In this document: in pieces, positions 23,743 to 35,681 of the stretch
How the letters are laid out: every line of letters begins with the position of its first letter
Numbering within the stretch: position 1 is the stretch's first letter
Assembly (NCBI GenBank): GCA_958299035.1
Contig: CATQJL010000223.1
Location: 10,281,753 to 10,345,752, forward strand
Direction of reading: 5' to 3'
DNA: 64,000 bases
Origin: Cylicocyclus nassatus
Lineage: Eukaryota > Nematoda > Chromadorea > Rhabditida > Strongylidae
Translations under genes and position numbers: made by a program
The notes under the pieces: generated by a model
Seen by the model: the letters and a program-made list of their open reading frames with translations, nothing else
Database searches by the model: none
What the model was told of the DNA's origin: nothing

Positions 23743-24099
23743 AATATTTTCTCAAATGCTTTGATTTTTATAATTTGTCTTTTTGAAGAGAGCAAAAGCA
23801 TTTCCTCTTACATCTGATCTTGCTTTACCAGGCCTTAGCTCTTATGCGTGAGAGTCTTTCAAGATGTCACGGAAGATTCAGCCTATCAAGTGGCACAGAT
23901 TTTAACGGCACAAAAAGTTCAATCGTATGTTGAAGCGCCACAATCAACAACTCATACATGCCGTTGACTGACCCTGCGGCATTGAATGAGCATAACCAGT
24001 CTATTGTTCCCAGATAGTCAATAGCCTTAGCCATGTCAGCATTTTTGAAGTCCCTTCGTCAAGTAAATTTGGTCTCAGCACTGCGCTTGCCCCTCAAGA

Positions 24100-24700
24100 G
24101 AAAACTTACTAAGGCATGATCACTAGTGCCGACGGGCGGGTTAACTCTGACATCCTTCACCAAAGCTTCAGCATTAGTCAAAATAAGGTCAAGTGCTATT
24201 ACCCAGGGTACTTCCAGTAACTTTTTGAACAAGCTGATGATTTCGGCGCATGGTCATAAACATCTTGGCTTGAGGACACGTCTTGCCCAAGTGGGAGGAT
24301 TTCCAATTAACCTCGGAAAAATTAAGGTCTCCCATTATGACTGCAGGGTAATTGCAAGTCATAAGGTCAATAATGGCTTTGATCATTTGTTTGTTATTAA
24401 AAGCTGTACATGTGAGTGTCCTATAGACAAATACCAATCGTATTTGTTGTTGACCGGTAAGGATGTCAGAGCAAATCAATTCATAACCATCAACAACAGA
24501 CTCAGAAAAAATCAATTGGGGTTACAATCTTCTATTGATCCATATTGCCACCCCTCCTCTCTTTTTATCGGACCTACCACATCTATGAACCTCAAAAGTA
24601 CCAAGAGAACTGTCCAAGATAGACGAATCAGTGATATCGGCGTTAAGCCATGTTTCAGTTAGGCAAATAACCCATGCGTTCAAATATCGGAGGATAAATG
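24100..24700 (-). pseudogene. LINE AP-endonuclease domain
   Basis: Exonuclease-endonuclease-phosphatase fold motifs are visible in order on the minus strand: KKRGGVAIW-like sequence near 24570, IRLVFVYRT, PAVIMGDLNFSEVNW (metal-binding GDLN), then in another frame LDLILTNAEALVKDV and TSDHALV (catalytic SDH). A frameshift lies near 24190. Confidence 0.8.
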
Positions 24701-24975
24701 TGAGGGGTATTGCATTTTTAGAGATCTATCTGATATTTGTCAAAAGGCACCGAAAAGAACTATCCACCGAGGAATAGCTAATTGTTTTTTTAGAAGGATC
24801 AGCAAACTGAGAGTGGGAATGATATAAGGAAACATCAACAACATCATTCAATTGAGTGCCTGAATTAGGCGAGGCCATGGCACGATCGTTAATAGAAGGG
24901 CGCCTTACACCCCGATCTACCCTAATCTTCTCTTTGTCCTCTTTGGACAAGGAAGCTCTTACAAAAATACCTCGC

Positions 24976-25391
24976 TTATAAGGAAAATACCTTAGCTTGA
25001 CTGCACGCCGTGAGTGTGAGTTTGACGAAAAAAGATGACGGCAAAATGACTTTCAATAATCTGTCACGACGGTCACTCGGCCCACCCATACGATAGACAG
25101 CTACGGGATAATAGTCAATCGATAAATAATCTAATAACTGACTAACGCAGGTATAATCATGATTGATCCATTGATTGCTGCTGTCTTGGACCTCTGGAAC
25201 TCCGATGAAGACGAGGGATCGTTTCCGCTCAACTTCTTCGTATGTGGGACTCTGGACCTGCGGTGGCTGTGACGTAGTAGAAGTGGGGCTAGAAGTACGA
25301 AGCGTTTTCTTCAACTCAGCATTTTCAGCTCGCAAAAGCGCTATTCTTCTCGCAAAGTTTTCATCTCGCCAGTTAACTCACGGTTACAGAG
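24976..25391 (-). pseudogene. LINE ORF1, C-terminal part
   Basis: A coiled-coil start (RAENAELKKTL) is followed by a Ser/Thr/Pro linker and EVERKRSLVFIGVPE, a block typical of ORF1 RNA-binding proteins in CR1-like LINEs. It ends near KRGIFVRASLSKEDKEK (about 24975-24940). The N-terminal part lies beyond the inserted element, at 27701-27948. Confidence 0.65.
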
Positions 25392-26033
25392 TATAGTTAG
25401 AACCGAATATTCGTGTTCGAATATTTTATTCGAAATATTCGACTATTCGAATATTCGAATAGTCGAATATTCGAAAAAGTCCAATTATTCGATTAATCGA
25501 ATAATCGAATAAATGAAAAAGGCCTGTATTCGAATAATTCATTCATTCGATGATTTGGAAAAATGAGTAATTCGAATATTCGTTTATTCGAGGATTTTTA
25601 AAAAACAGTTATTCGAATATTCAAATATTCGAGCCAACTTGAAAAACAGTCATTCGAATATTTCGAATATTTAGGAACATTCATTCGATGTCAAAAAAAA
25701 AACTTCAACTGTTCTACACTGAGTACAAGTATGTTCCCGATCGGTCAATCACGCAAATGAATCATATGACAGAATGGCTAGCAAGCTTCCCTGTTTGAGG
25801 CATAAGTCGCGAATCATGCCAGAGCATAGTGATGGCAAGTCTTATGCATAATTCATTTGGAGTACTGAACTATCTTCTGGAAATCGAGTCTGAGAAGCTG
25901 AGATGCGATATCATGCGGAAATACCTCCAAACTCTAAATTGGGTGAAGAAGCAAAGCCGTCATTGGGCGCTCTTTAGCGGACCACCGGTCCTCAAACAGC
26001 TTGCATAAGCATGTAAAGGACCAGCTCCTTTAA

Positions 26034-26258
26034 AGGGCCGGGCATACTTCACGCGATTTCAGTCGCGAGCGACCAATTCGCCGAAGGTCTTCAGATCCAA
26101 CATTAGCAAACTGCACATGCATAGTACGTATAACTTAGATGAACTGATAAGATGTTCTGTCTTCTGCACGCGTAAAATGTGCTTATAGTGAGTTATTGAC
26201 AATTGGAATATTGCCAAATCGCGTCGCGACTAAAATCGCGTGAAGTATGCCCGGCCCG
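26034..26258. mobile_element. Harbinger-like MITE (TAA target)
   Basis: The inverted ends read gggccgggcatacttcacgc and its inverse, with TAA on both sides. It shares the sub-terminal word ttcacgcg with the MITE at 30388-30589. Confidence 0.65.
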
Positions 26259-26713
26259 TAAGGCAGCACGTATAGGCAACATTCATTCACTCATTCATCT
26301 CGAGATCTCCACTTGCCTTGCCAGCTTAATCACCGCCCGCATGTCAAAATACCTGAAAGATACGTTAACCATCGCAAGGCCAGAGCAAGGTGGTCGTAAG
26401 GACCTGAGCCGCTTGACTTGTGGCGGCAGCCTGTATGTCGTCACTATATTCAAATCGGCTGCCCTTATAGTCAGGAGGCGTAAAAAAACTAGTGTTAGGA
26501 TGTTGCAAAGTTCGAAGAGGAATTATACTTCAAGTAAGCGTATAAGTTGAACAATAATTATTTTTAACTTAAGTAAAAGAGATGGAAGATTCTTACAACA
26601 GTACAAACCTCAAAGATATAACCAAAACAACTTCGTGAAAATTCAATCCTACCAAAGAAACTGTGAAACTCAGCGATTGATAATTTCCGACAAGTACCAG
26701 ATTAGCAGCTAAA

Positions 26714-26845
26714 TTACAGATATTTCCAGGATTTTTTTCTGGATTTGGATGCGCACAAAAGTATTATGTAGACAACAGTGCGTCACCTCTGCTGCAAAAG
26801 TTCACTGATTCTATAGGCCTACGTAGGCCTGGAAATATCTGTAAT
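26714..26845. repeat. 17-bp inverted repeat
   Basis: ttacagatatttccagg at 26714 is inverted at about 26829. It lies in the core of the hAT-like element. Confidence 0.5.
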
Positions 26846-27137
26846 TGCCTGTACTGTATTTACTGTAGGCCTTCCTCGTGCTCTCCCAAGGCTAGTCTCA
26901 GAACTCACACAATGCTGACCATCACGAATAAGTTACGAACAACTATATACCTATTCTATAATAAAAGGCTTTCCATGCTGAATCTTCAGCTTTGGGAGGA
27001 AGTTCTGTTTAGCTTTGGGAAAAACTTCTGTGAGGAAGAATAAATGCGGAATTGAAACGATTACTAAGTAAGGCTCACTAGCCATCTCAAAAGCCGATGA
27101 ACACCTTGAATTACATGTTTGAGTAAAATTCTTTTAT

Positions 27138-27190
27138 TTATTGTCACTTGGTCAGGGTTCCTAGGTGGTACCCTGACCAAGTGACAATAA
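27138..27190. repeat. perfect palindrome
   Basis: About 20 bases (ttattgtcacttggtcaggg) are inverted after a short loop. It could be a cruciform or a minimal foldback. Confidence 0.7.
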
Positions 27191-27700
27191 CCCAGTCATC
27201 CTTACCATTTGCTACGCATATAATTATCAGAGCTACAAATCTAGATCAAATATAGCTATTATTTTTTTGCAGAAAACTGCAACAAAGAAAAAAACCAGCA
27301 TTGTTTGTGGCGCTAGATTATTCGAGTTATTCGAATAGTCGAATATTCGGAGAGGTATGATTATTCGGATATTCGAATAGTCGATTATTCGACCATATGT
27401 AATTATTCGATTATTCGAATAGTCGAATATTCGGAGAGGTATGATTATTCGGATATTCGAATAGTCGATTATTCGACCATATGTAATTATTCGATTATTC
27501 GAATAGTCGAATATTCGACCAACTCCATTTATTCGAATATTTGTTCATTCGAATTTTGAAATGTAGCATTATTCGAATATTCGAATTCGAATAATCTGAA
27601 AATCACAGATCGAATAATATTCGTTCGTTCGAATATTTTTCAAAAGCCGATTATTCGAAATTCATTCGTTCGACGAAAATTTTCGCTCGTTTCAACTATA

Positions 27701-27948
27701 TTACAGAGTAGAACAACTTCCATGTCCTTTGTCCGATCGAGTAGATGTGCCATGATTGTGCGAGCATACATCGGCAGGGAGTCGTCCATCGCCAAATCAT
27801 TCGCTGCTTGAAGAAGATCCGGTGAAGTGTGCTGCGACTCGAACTCCATTTTTCGTTTCTTCAAGCGGTTGACCGGCGCTAGGGGATAACTGGGGGTTTC
27901 CGTCCTCGAAGTAGGTATAGCAGTAGGAAAGAATACAGCGTCGTCCAA
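27701..27948 (-). pseudogene. LINE ORF1, N-terminal part
   Basis: It starts MDDAVFFPTAIPTSRTETP and runs through KRKMEFESQ and LLDRTKDMEVV, then is cut by the hAT-like insertion. Removing that insertion and one copy of its 8-bp duplication brings this part next to the piece at 24976-25391. Confidence 0.65.
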
Positions 27949-28055
27949 ATAGAAGTTGACCGAAGGTGCGGATGGCGGCGGCGGGTCAGGACGGATCGAA
28001 GAAATCGACCGCTCACCGTAAGCGCGGGTCGAGGGATGAGCGCAGGTCGAGGAAT

Positions 28056-28456
28056 GATACTTCTATATGCCAATTTCCTATTCCCGCTGTGTTAGTAATC
28101 AGCATGCTCACTTCCCCCTGTGCCAACTTCCGTAGCTGGAACTTTGCAGAAATATCGGAAAGAACGATAAAAGTAACGGATAATTTTTTAGACTCATATT
28201 GTATTCGTAATCAGCACGCTCGATTATCCCCCCCCTCCACCCTGTGTAAATTCCCAGCCCCGCTGGTCAAACTCTACAAAAAATCGACAGAATCGATAGC
28301 GAAAATTTGCCTGTGACAACCGCCCCCTCACGAAGTATCTATATGTGCGCTAAGTTTGGTCCTGATCGGTTCAGAGATAAAAATTTTTGTTCGGAATAGT
28401 ACAGACACAATGCACACACACATACAAGCAAACATTCGGCTTTATGTACAAGATTG
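28056..28456 (+). mobile_element. family R repeat, 3' part (interrupted copy)
   Basis: It continues the copy begun at 21526: acttctatatgccaa, ttcctattcccgc, two ggggctggga-type half units, then tttggtcctgatcggttcag and a catacaagca-type run. It is more diverged than the 33438 copy. Confidence 0.75.
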
Positions 28457-29464
28457 CAAGAAGTACCGCCAAAACTGTCAGTTTTAAAACATTTTTCAGT
28501 AAGCCTCAAAAACCCGACTTATGAAATCTCTTTTCGTATTGAACTACTGATTTTTTTTGCAGTATTTTAACAGGATGCGCTTACAGAACTAAGCAGAGCT
28601 TTGGCGATTGCCTTCTTCAAATAAAATTTATGGGTAACAGAATAATCGGAACGGCTCCCCATGCTGAGGGTCGATATCTCAGTCAGCGTCCGGCAAGAGG
28701 TGGCATCCCGCAATTTTCAAAACGACTTCCCCTTTGACATCGGAAAATTTTTACGACTTTGCGCTTGATGCCTAATCCTGGCTACCCTAATCCGAGAAGT
28801 CACATACTGCTATTTCTTTTACAAGTGGGATGTTTCCTAAAATTTAAACTTGTCCAAAACCCATATAATTTTGAAAAAAAAGAAAATAATTTTACAAGGA
28901 TAATTTGAATTTTTGAAAACTATTCCAAATTTTACTACTCCTACAGCCAACTCTCAAAATTCGGAATCCATTCCCGGGCCTCCACACACAAATAAGCAAG
29001 ATACTTGATAAGGACTGATGGACAATCCGTACAGACGGATTCCAGCGCGATTTGAAGTCTCGCAGGGAACCTAACGTATGGTAACAGCAGTAGCAAGTCC
29101 GCATCGATTACTGCACCAAAATTTTTTCGCGAGTGAACCACTACAAAAAAGTATTTTAGTGAAAGCCGGGAAAAACAGATTTGAGGCTTTCAACAACTAA
29201 ACTGTCCAAAGGGCTAGCAATAACATAAAAGAACCAAGAAATCTGCAAGATCAAATGAGTTGCACATTATAAGAATTCGTATCGGTACTTTGAGCTACTG
29301 TGACAGTACACTTTGAACCATATTAGCAAGGGAAATTTCCGTGACAGCCGAGATCTTGTGACTTCACAGCAACTCAACACTCAAGTAAATATAATTCTAC
29401 GGAGTAAAGTTTGCAAAGAGCACGACGTTCAAGTTAAGAACAAAACGAGAAAGAAGAATGTACC
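28457..29464. other. no recognisable feature
   Basis: AT-rich sequence with no convincing gene or repeat. Confidence 0.4.
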
Positions 29465-29827
29465 TTAAAGGCACCGTACACCCAGATTTTCGACTTCCAC
29501 GTTTTTGTCGTTCCAGGGCCTTCTCATGTCCCTGATTCCGAATATGAAGTCGAAATGAGCGAAAACCCCGACAGTCCCCGTTTCGGAGAACCCACAGGCC
29601 GGCTTTCCAAAACGGTGATTGGATGGGCGCGCACAAATGGGCGGGCATGGATGGGGGAGGGCGGCCATGGATGGGGGTCCTCGTGCATCTTCGCTATTCC
29701 GAAGCGATTTTCTCGCTTCCGAAGCGGCATTTTGCGCCGCGACTTGGGCATGGATTGATAGGGGGTCCTACTATTATATGCTGCCAAAAGCTCAACACCC
29801 TCAACTTAGGGTGGACGGTGCCTCTAA
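29465..29827. mobile_element. TTAA-type MITE, divergent
   Basis: The ends ttaaaggcaccgtacaccca and gtggacggtgcctctaa are inverted. They share the TTAAAGGCA start with family T but differ afterwards. The long open frames on both strands between 29524 and 29868 are MITE sequence. Confidence 0.65.
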
Positions 29828-30387
29828 GATATCAACACACATGTAGTCACAAGAATAAGAGTGTCTAATAACTGTAATAACGCAACAAGTAACAATTGTT
29901 GTAGAAGATTAGCATCCAAATTTGTGAAACGAAGTACCGGAGAATCTCAAGACGAGCTAGTACACACAAGCTGAGATCAAAGTACGACCGAGTATAGACG
30001 AAGGCGCCACGATATGCCGTAATGCTCGATAAGGTAAAGCAGGTGGCTTAGCAATATATTCTTGTAAACGAAGGGAAACTCAAAAATGAATTCACGCGTT
30101 CTTCACATCCTTTTTCTGTTTGTTCTACGGTCATTTGCACCAAAACCAACATTCACGCCCGATCATTCTGCTGCCGTGTGTCCCACCTGAAGATACAATG
30201 ATGCAGATTTCGATATGCAGAAAGTATGACAAAATGTTCACTTTGCTTTCAAGAACTTCGTGCAGATACGTTGTAACTTCAAATGAGACTTTACATTGTT
30301 CACTTGCTGCTGGTCAATCGAAAACAGCTCGCGACTGCAAAACAAAAATTTGTTTCACTCCAGATTGGTACGAGATTGTCATGCTAA
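29828..30387. other. no recognisable feature
   Basis: An open frame starting at 30120 runs into the MITE at 30388 and is not supported as a gene. Confidence 0.35.
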
Positions 30388-30589
30388 GGCCTCGGACAGA
30401 GTTCACGCGCTTTGATCTTCGCGATTCAATCGCGACAAGACAACTGTTACAAGTTCATTGCATGCCGACCAACTTGCATCCCGGTTGTGATACTTTGTTA
30501 GCGCAAAATTTCGAATGTAAAATGAAAATGAATGAAGATCGCGGCGATTAAATCGCGACGATCAAATCGCGTGAACTCTGTTCGAGGCC
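30388..30589. mobile_element. Harbinger-like MITE with TAA target duplication
   Basis: The ends are ggcctcggacagagttcacg and the inverted form, flanked by TAA at 30385-30387 and 30590-30592. The sub-terminal tcgcgattc / gaatcgcga-type words are also inverted. It is related to the element at 26034-26258. Confidence 0.75.
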
Positions 30590-30592
30590 TAA

Positions 30593-31582
30593 ACTGAAGA
30601 ATGATGGAATTCAAACCTTTTAGAGCAGAACCAGATGGGAAATCAAAGTTTCATACCATCACTCATATTGAAGTAACGTTAAAAAAGGGTATATCGAAAA
30701 CCAAAAACAAAATAGATAAGTCTTAATAGGCTAGACCGAACAAAGAAGCTTGAGAAAGATGACACATATAAATATATGACCACAACTATAATCAAACTCA
30801 TTTCAAATCGCTAACCTGGTGGAACTCTATTCGCAGAATCTCGATTGTCTCTATTTTGCTTAAGACTCGAAATTTGGTCCTAGTCATGACTCTGAAATAG
30901 AAGACGACTGAACTCTGAAAGATGAAGAACGACGATTGAAGAGAAATCAAGGTCTGCAATCAAGATTGATTGCCATATGTACAACACTTCAAAGCAAATA
31001 ATCTAGACAATCCAAACAACACTGTAAACAGAAAGTCACCGTGAAACGTAAAACGAGGAATGAACATAGACTTTCAAGAAATAGTCCGCCGCGTTAGTAC
31101 TGTGAGATTGGAGCGCGCTTTCCGAGGCCGATCATAACGCTGTGAACCCTATTTGGGGCTGTATCGAAGCGGTGCCTTGGTGGTTTTGGAAGCGGATTTG
31201 AACATATAGTAATACTCTCGACCTAGTCCACATTTATGTAAAGAAATCCGGGAAATTATGTGAAGGGAAGCAGGGAGCCACCCCAGGTGGCTCCCAGGTG
31301 GCGCGGGAGCCACCTAATTTCGAAAAACACTTACCATTCTTTAAATTCACATAAGTTTCTCATAAATCTTCACACTTTTTTTGTGCTCATGGTCCTCCAA
31401 CTACACAGCAAATTTAGTGCCATATCGTTACTTGTGCATTGAAAACGAGCCTATTTTGTTATTTTCCTCTTACAAGAATTGCGATTTGAATTCCCGCCTG
31501 CGGGCAGGCTAGCGATCGGAGCACAGAATCTTCACATTGCTGGAATCTAAGTTCATAGGACAGTAGCATCAACAAGGAATGA
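30593..31582. other. no confident gene
   Basis: A small hairpin built on agccacc / ggtggct words lies near 31268-31318. Otherwise nothing is recognised. Confidence 0.35.
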
Positions 31583-31584
31583 GG

Positions 31585-31640
31585 GAAAGTCGTATTTTGG
31601 GGTCCGGGGCTCTGCCCCGGACCCCAAAATACGACTTCCC
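31585..31640. repeat. 24-bp perfect palindrome
   Basis: aagtcgtattttggggtccg and four further bases are followed by a 3-base loop and an exact inverted copy. GC-rich stem in AT-rich surroundings. Confidence 0.8.
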
Positions 31641-31641
31641 C

Positions 31642-32239
31642 TTTGCTTTTTCGGGCCAAAAACGATATCCAGCTTGTGAAAGCGCCACCCCCGCCGGGCC
31701 CTGATCTCAGTCTAGTTAATTTCAGAGAAAACGATTGAATGTGGTAGACAATTTCGTATACATATAGTAACTAAATTTTCAGAGAAGCAACTTCATTCGC
31801 GCTAGAAATCAGGCCAGAAAAGGGAATGCAACAAAATTCTGATTCTAAATGCGATTCTTTGAAGCGTTGTGACTTCTTAACAGATGAGACTGTAAGCCTG
31901 TTTCAATCTCGTTAGATGAATCATAAAAAGAGCTTCATAATAGTGCGCTATATCCGTTTTAAAAAATTTTGATTGGAAAAAGTTGTCCTGAAGAACGGAT
32001 TGGAAAAACGGGGATTATTTTAGCAATAACCCAATAAATCAGAATGAAAACCACAAAAATATCTAAAACAGCCAAGAGTGCAAGTCTATAACTTTGCATT
32101 GGAGTTAGAAATTTTGAGGTTTTCAAAATTCTGGGATAGTATTCTAAAAATTTTTTAAAAACCATTCACAGTTAGAAACAGACTTGCATCAAGATTTAAC
32201 AACCAAAATTTATTGCAAGACTCACATATAGATTTGACG
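31642..32239. other. no recognisable feature
   Basis: AT-rich sequence. The only longer open frame (minus strand, 31959-32165) is hydrophobic and unsupported. Confidence 0.35.
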
Positions 32240-32757
32240 AACTTTTTACGTGGCTGTAATCCGAAAATGAAGTAAAAATGGCAAACGCCTTCTATAAGAA
32301 TTTTTTTCTCAGTCCCACCTATGCAATCAGCTAAACCTTTCCGTTTCGGTAGAGTTGAAGAAAACCGTTTTAATCATGTAATTCTCATTAAGCTTGCCAT
32401 GATTTGAGATGTGTTAGTTTTTTTCTCTCATTTTGGGAAGTAGCCATCTCAAGTGATCGCGGGGTCAATTATAGGCGGAGCCAGCCGGCTTGGGTGGAGC
32501 TTGTTTCATGAGTTTGCTCGGATTTGCGGCAGAAGTCGATATGAGGGGTCAGTTGGGCGTTTGGAAACTTCACCATATGAAAGAAAAAGATTACAAGCTT
32601 TTGTTCTTTTTGTACATATTTGGTGCTCTTAATCACATCTTCTCTACCTTCTCCCCTATGTTCACTAATGTCTCATAGCTTTCCAAATCTGTTCCCTCAA
32701 GTCATGAATGGAATACTGCAACAACACTCACCAACCTAGAATGGTTACGCCTGCTTT

Positions 32758-33275
32758 ATGAAGGGGTTGTTTCCAATGCGGAGAGGAACATCAAAGAAGG
32801 TCCTTTGCAAAGTAAGTGTTACCGATGCCTCATTGATCATTATCTTCTCTTCATTACAAGAACGTTTGCAGTTTTTTGTTGAGGCTGCCTTGGCATTAGA
32901 AGCAGGATTGTTGGCACGCCTTTCTCTGAGTATCTTCGCGTGTTTCGTGGACGAGGACAAAACGGGCTATGAGAGGGCCGCACGCGGCCGTGGAGGGTTT
33001 CCGCAGACCTCCCTAGCGTGCACGTTTTTTTCTAATGTGCATATATTTATATCTTGTACTCAACCTTTTGTAATAAGATTTTTCAAATGTTTTGGTGTTC
33101 TTTGTGGAATCGTTGTCGTGTCATACTATTGACATGCTACTTGCAACTCTGAAGAATTTGAGTGGTGCACTTAATGCACTAAGTTTTCAGCGAATATGCT
33201 GAGCAGAGCTGACTCAGATGATCTGAAGAAGCTCTGGGAATGGGCAGACTGTGTCGTCCCAGGCATAGCTTAAGT
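32758..33275. pseudogene. duplicated possible coding segment, strand uncertain
   Basis: This part matches 56300-57230. On plus the end reads CTKFSANMLSRADS and WADCVVPGIA then a stop, against CTKFSANMLSIADP and WADCVVPGIL on the right. The left copy has a stop (TAA near 33170) just before CTKFSA where the right copy has Ser. On minus, 32920-32850 reads KILRERRANN and NAKAASTKN, paired with KMLRKRRANN and IAKAALTKF. Both readings are partly conserved and I cannot decide between them. No family is recognised. Confidence 0.3.
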
Positions 33276-33437
33276 TTTCTACAAATTCAGTGGATGTGCA
33301 TAAATGAGTGTTGTGCAAACAATATATATCTCAATCATTGCCGGGATGATAATGGTCGCCATCATATGGGCGAGCATAAAACATCGAACGTACATTATAC
33401 AGGTCTCGGTCTGCGGACACACCAGGATTATCACTAA

Positions 33438-33928
33438 CTAGCTGGCTTACCCGGCTCCGCCCTATCAAAACACTATGATAAAACTCCCATCCCTATCCCT
33501 GCACAGCCCTTTCCTGCGCCCACTTCTACATACCAACTCCCTATTCCCGCCGTGTTGGTTATCAGCATGCTCACTTATCCCTGTGCCAACTTCCAGCCCC
33601 GTAGCTCAAACTTTGCAAAAAAATCGATAAAATCGATAAAAGTAGCGGACAATTCTAGAGACTAATATTGTATTCGTAATCAGCATACTCGATTACCCCC
33701 TGTGCCAACTCCCAGCCCTGTAGGTGAACTCAGCAAAAAAATCGATAAAATCGATGAAGTCGATATTGATCGATGACGAAAAGTAGCCTATGACACCGGG
33801 GCCCGAAGTGTATGTGTGCCAAGTTTGATCCAGATCGGCTCAGAAATGGAATTTTCTATTCCGAACATACGTACACACATACAGACATACATACAGACAA
33901 ACAGACATTCAGTTTTATATATAAGATA
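33438..33928 (+). mobile_element. family R repeat, full-length copy
   Basis: About 490 bp. It begins ctagctggcttacccggctc and ends with a catacaga-type run and ttttatatataagata. The middle holds about one and a half units of the element whose array is expanded at 9291-10470 (ccagccccgtag, aaatcgataaaatcgata). It is absent from the corresponding place in the right duplication copy (about 58440), so it inserted after the duplication. Confidence 0.85.
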
Positions 33929-34370
33929 AAGTCCTTTTCCGCCGCCGCTTCTCCATACGGTGCTTCCTCAAAGAGACTGTCCATCAGCGCCCTCCAAGCT
34001 TCTGAAATCTGCCAACGTACATGGTCCATGTAGTTTTCGGTCGAAATTGTATTTACAACGTTCGACTTTCGATCCTCTTGAAAATGTATCTCTTTACCAG
34101 AAATTTTTGTAATTTTGCGTGCACTACTTCCTCCTCAAAAAAAAACTCTTGCATCGTTCAAGGGGGGGGGGGGGGGTCAGCCTCCAAAGCGAGGGGGAGG
34201 GGGTGAGTTTCTGCCCACCCTATCGTACCATGGTAGCCTTTACCAGAATAGACACCTGAGTGTGGGAAATGTGGTCGCAATAAAAGTCTGCTTGAACTTG
34301 ATTCAGCTTATATCAAGCAAAATAGCGCTTTGCAATCCAACCAATTGTACAAATAAGTGCAAAGCATAGC
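33929..34370. other. duplicated segment with conserved frame
   Basis: It matches 58440-58860. Read on minus, 34030-33930 gives WQISEAWRALMDSLFEEAPY and the right copy (58550-58470) gives WQISEAWRTLMDSLFAEAPY. On plus, KRLSISALQASEICQ pairs with KRLSISVLQASEICQ. Either could be an exon; the minus reading looks more protein-like. A G run at 34160-34174 is matched at 58671-58681. Confidence 0.35.
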
Positions 34371-34626
34371 ACCGTTTGTCCCCTTTTCCTTGCATTTCGA
34401 TTAGGATAACATTTGTTGAGGCGCTTTTTGATCACTGATGACTTACATGACTTACAAAAAGTCAGCTGCTTTAGCTGCGAACTTCAATTTCCGTGTGGTT
34501 ACACCTACAAAACTTTGAAATTCATTCGAAAATTACTAGTAGAAGCAGGGAGTCAATGAATTAAGGCATACCCAAATTCAATCAGCCCCAAAATACTAGC
34601 ATAAGCAAGTTCGAATACAATTTATG

Positions 34627-35338
34627 GGTACTACTCCACATTAGCTGACCCAAAAAATGAAAATCGTGGGTTTCGCTAAAACTTCGTCTAGGGAGGTTAT
34701 TTGGTATGCTAAACACGAATATGATGTTTATTTTGTGCGACAGCGCCATCCGGTGGAATTACGGTAGGATTACGGTAGAGGGTCAAAATCACGGATTGGC
34801 CCGAAAGTCGGCCCAGAGGGGTTATTCGGCCCTCTGATGCCAAGTATCACGTTGGTTTTAAAGCGTAGCGTCATTTTTTCGCGTTACGGTAGCTACATGG
34901 TAACGGGTGTAGAACATAGTTCTGCCTGAAACGGGTGTACGGCGATTCGAACGATCGTGAAGCTTTGCACACACGATCACCGCGGCGCTCAACACACCCT
35001 GCTGCGACTTTTGCCTAAGCAAAGCACAGGGGAAGATACATTTGACGATTTGTGATTTTGACCCCCTACCGTATACCTACGTAGCCCGAGAAAATGACGC
35101 TACGGTACAAAACCAATGTGATATTCAGCATCAGCGGGCCGAATAACCCCTTTAGACGAAGTTTCGGGCAAATCCGTGCTTTTGACCCTCTACCGTAATC
35201 CTACCACTCCATCGGATAGCGCTGTCGCATGAAATAAACATCATATTCGTGTTCAGCGTACCAAATAACCTCCCTGGACGAAGTTTTAGCGAAATTCACG
35301 ATTTTCATTTTTTGGGTCAACTAATGTGGAATAGAGCC
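34627..35338. mobile_element. 712-bp foldback MITE
   Basis: The ends match over more than 100 bp as inverted copies (tccacattagctgacccaaa at the left). Flanking AATTTATG (34619-34626) and AACTTATG (35339-35346) look like an 8-bp target duplication with one change. The right duplication copy has no insert at this place (cgaatacaacttatg near 59146). The 8-bp size suggests a hAT-type MITE. Confidence 0.75.
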
Positions 35339-35378
35339 AACTTATGTTACAGTTGGGTGAACTAACATTTGTGTCTAA

Positions 35379-35681
35379 CAGTAGCGATCCGAGGGGAGGG
35401 GCGCTCTGGGTCGCGAAATTATTGAAATTTACTTGCATTAGTCATAAAAATGTGCAGGTGACTTTTATTAGTGTAAATAGTTGAAAGAGTTTTCAAAAAT
35501 TTTTTTTCAAAAAAACAGATTAGCTTTGTAAACAAGTTTTCCGGGGGCGTGGCTGCGTGGCTAACGCTGCGCACCTTTATTTAGAGGAACTTTTTGCCGC
35601 CCCCTTCCCCTCCCTCCTCCCTCCCCCCCCCCCCCCCCCCCCCCCGCCTCCCTCCGGACGGAAATGCTGCGACCACCACTG
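35379..35681. mobile_element. hAT-type MITE, perfect 8-bp target duplication
   Basis: It starts CAGTAGCGATCC and ends GCGACCACCACTG. It is flanked by GTGTCTAA at 35371-35378 and 35682-35689. The right duplication copy has a single GCGCCTAA at the same place, the empty site. The interior has a long poly-C tract (about 35625-35645). A relative lies at 41888-42205. Confidence 0.9.

Larger units (their letters stand above)
25392..27700. mobile_element. non-autonomous hAT-like element with TTCGAATA subterminal repeats
   Basis: It is flanked by perfect 8-bp direct repeats TTACAGAG (25384-25391 and 27701-27708). The termini are inverted: TATAGTTAGAAC at the left and GTTTCAACTATA at the right. Each end has 300-400 bp of densely packed, palindromic TTCGAATA-type repeats (25395-25690 and 27310-27680). 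The centre has no recognisable transposase. It contains a nested Harbinger-like MITE and two short palindromes. The 8-bp duplication and subterminal repeats fit the hAT superfamily. A second member is at 48909-50171. Confidence 0.85.
21826..28055 (-). mobile_element. CR1-like LINE, nearly full length, split by a hAT-like element
   Basis: On the minus strand the order is ORF1 start (27948), ORF1 remainder (25391-24730), endonuclease (about 24700-24100), reverse transcriptase (23742-22353), C-terminal region (about 22330-21950) and a TTA-repeat tail (21823-21845 on plus). The (TTA)n tail is a typical non-LTR 3' end. It is inserted in a family R repeat: ACTT flanks both ends (just before 21826 and at about 28056). 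Several stops and frameshifts disable it. ORF1 is cut by the element at 25392-27700. The clade call rests on the FADD box and overall order; CR1/Jockey-group relatives are possible. Confidence 0.8.

Noticed and set aside
25392..25690. Free satellite of TTCGAATA repeats
   Set aside because: The repeats stop at the borders of an element with perfect 8-bp target duplications, so they are subterminal parts of a transposon here.
29524..29868. Overlapping frames on both strands
   Set aside because: They fall in a TTAA-type MITE.
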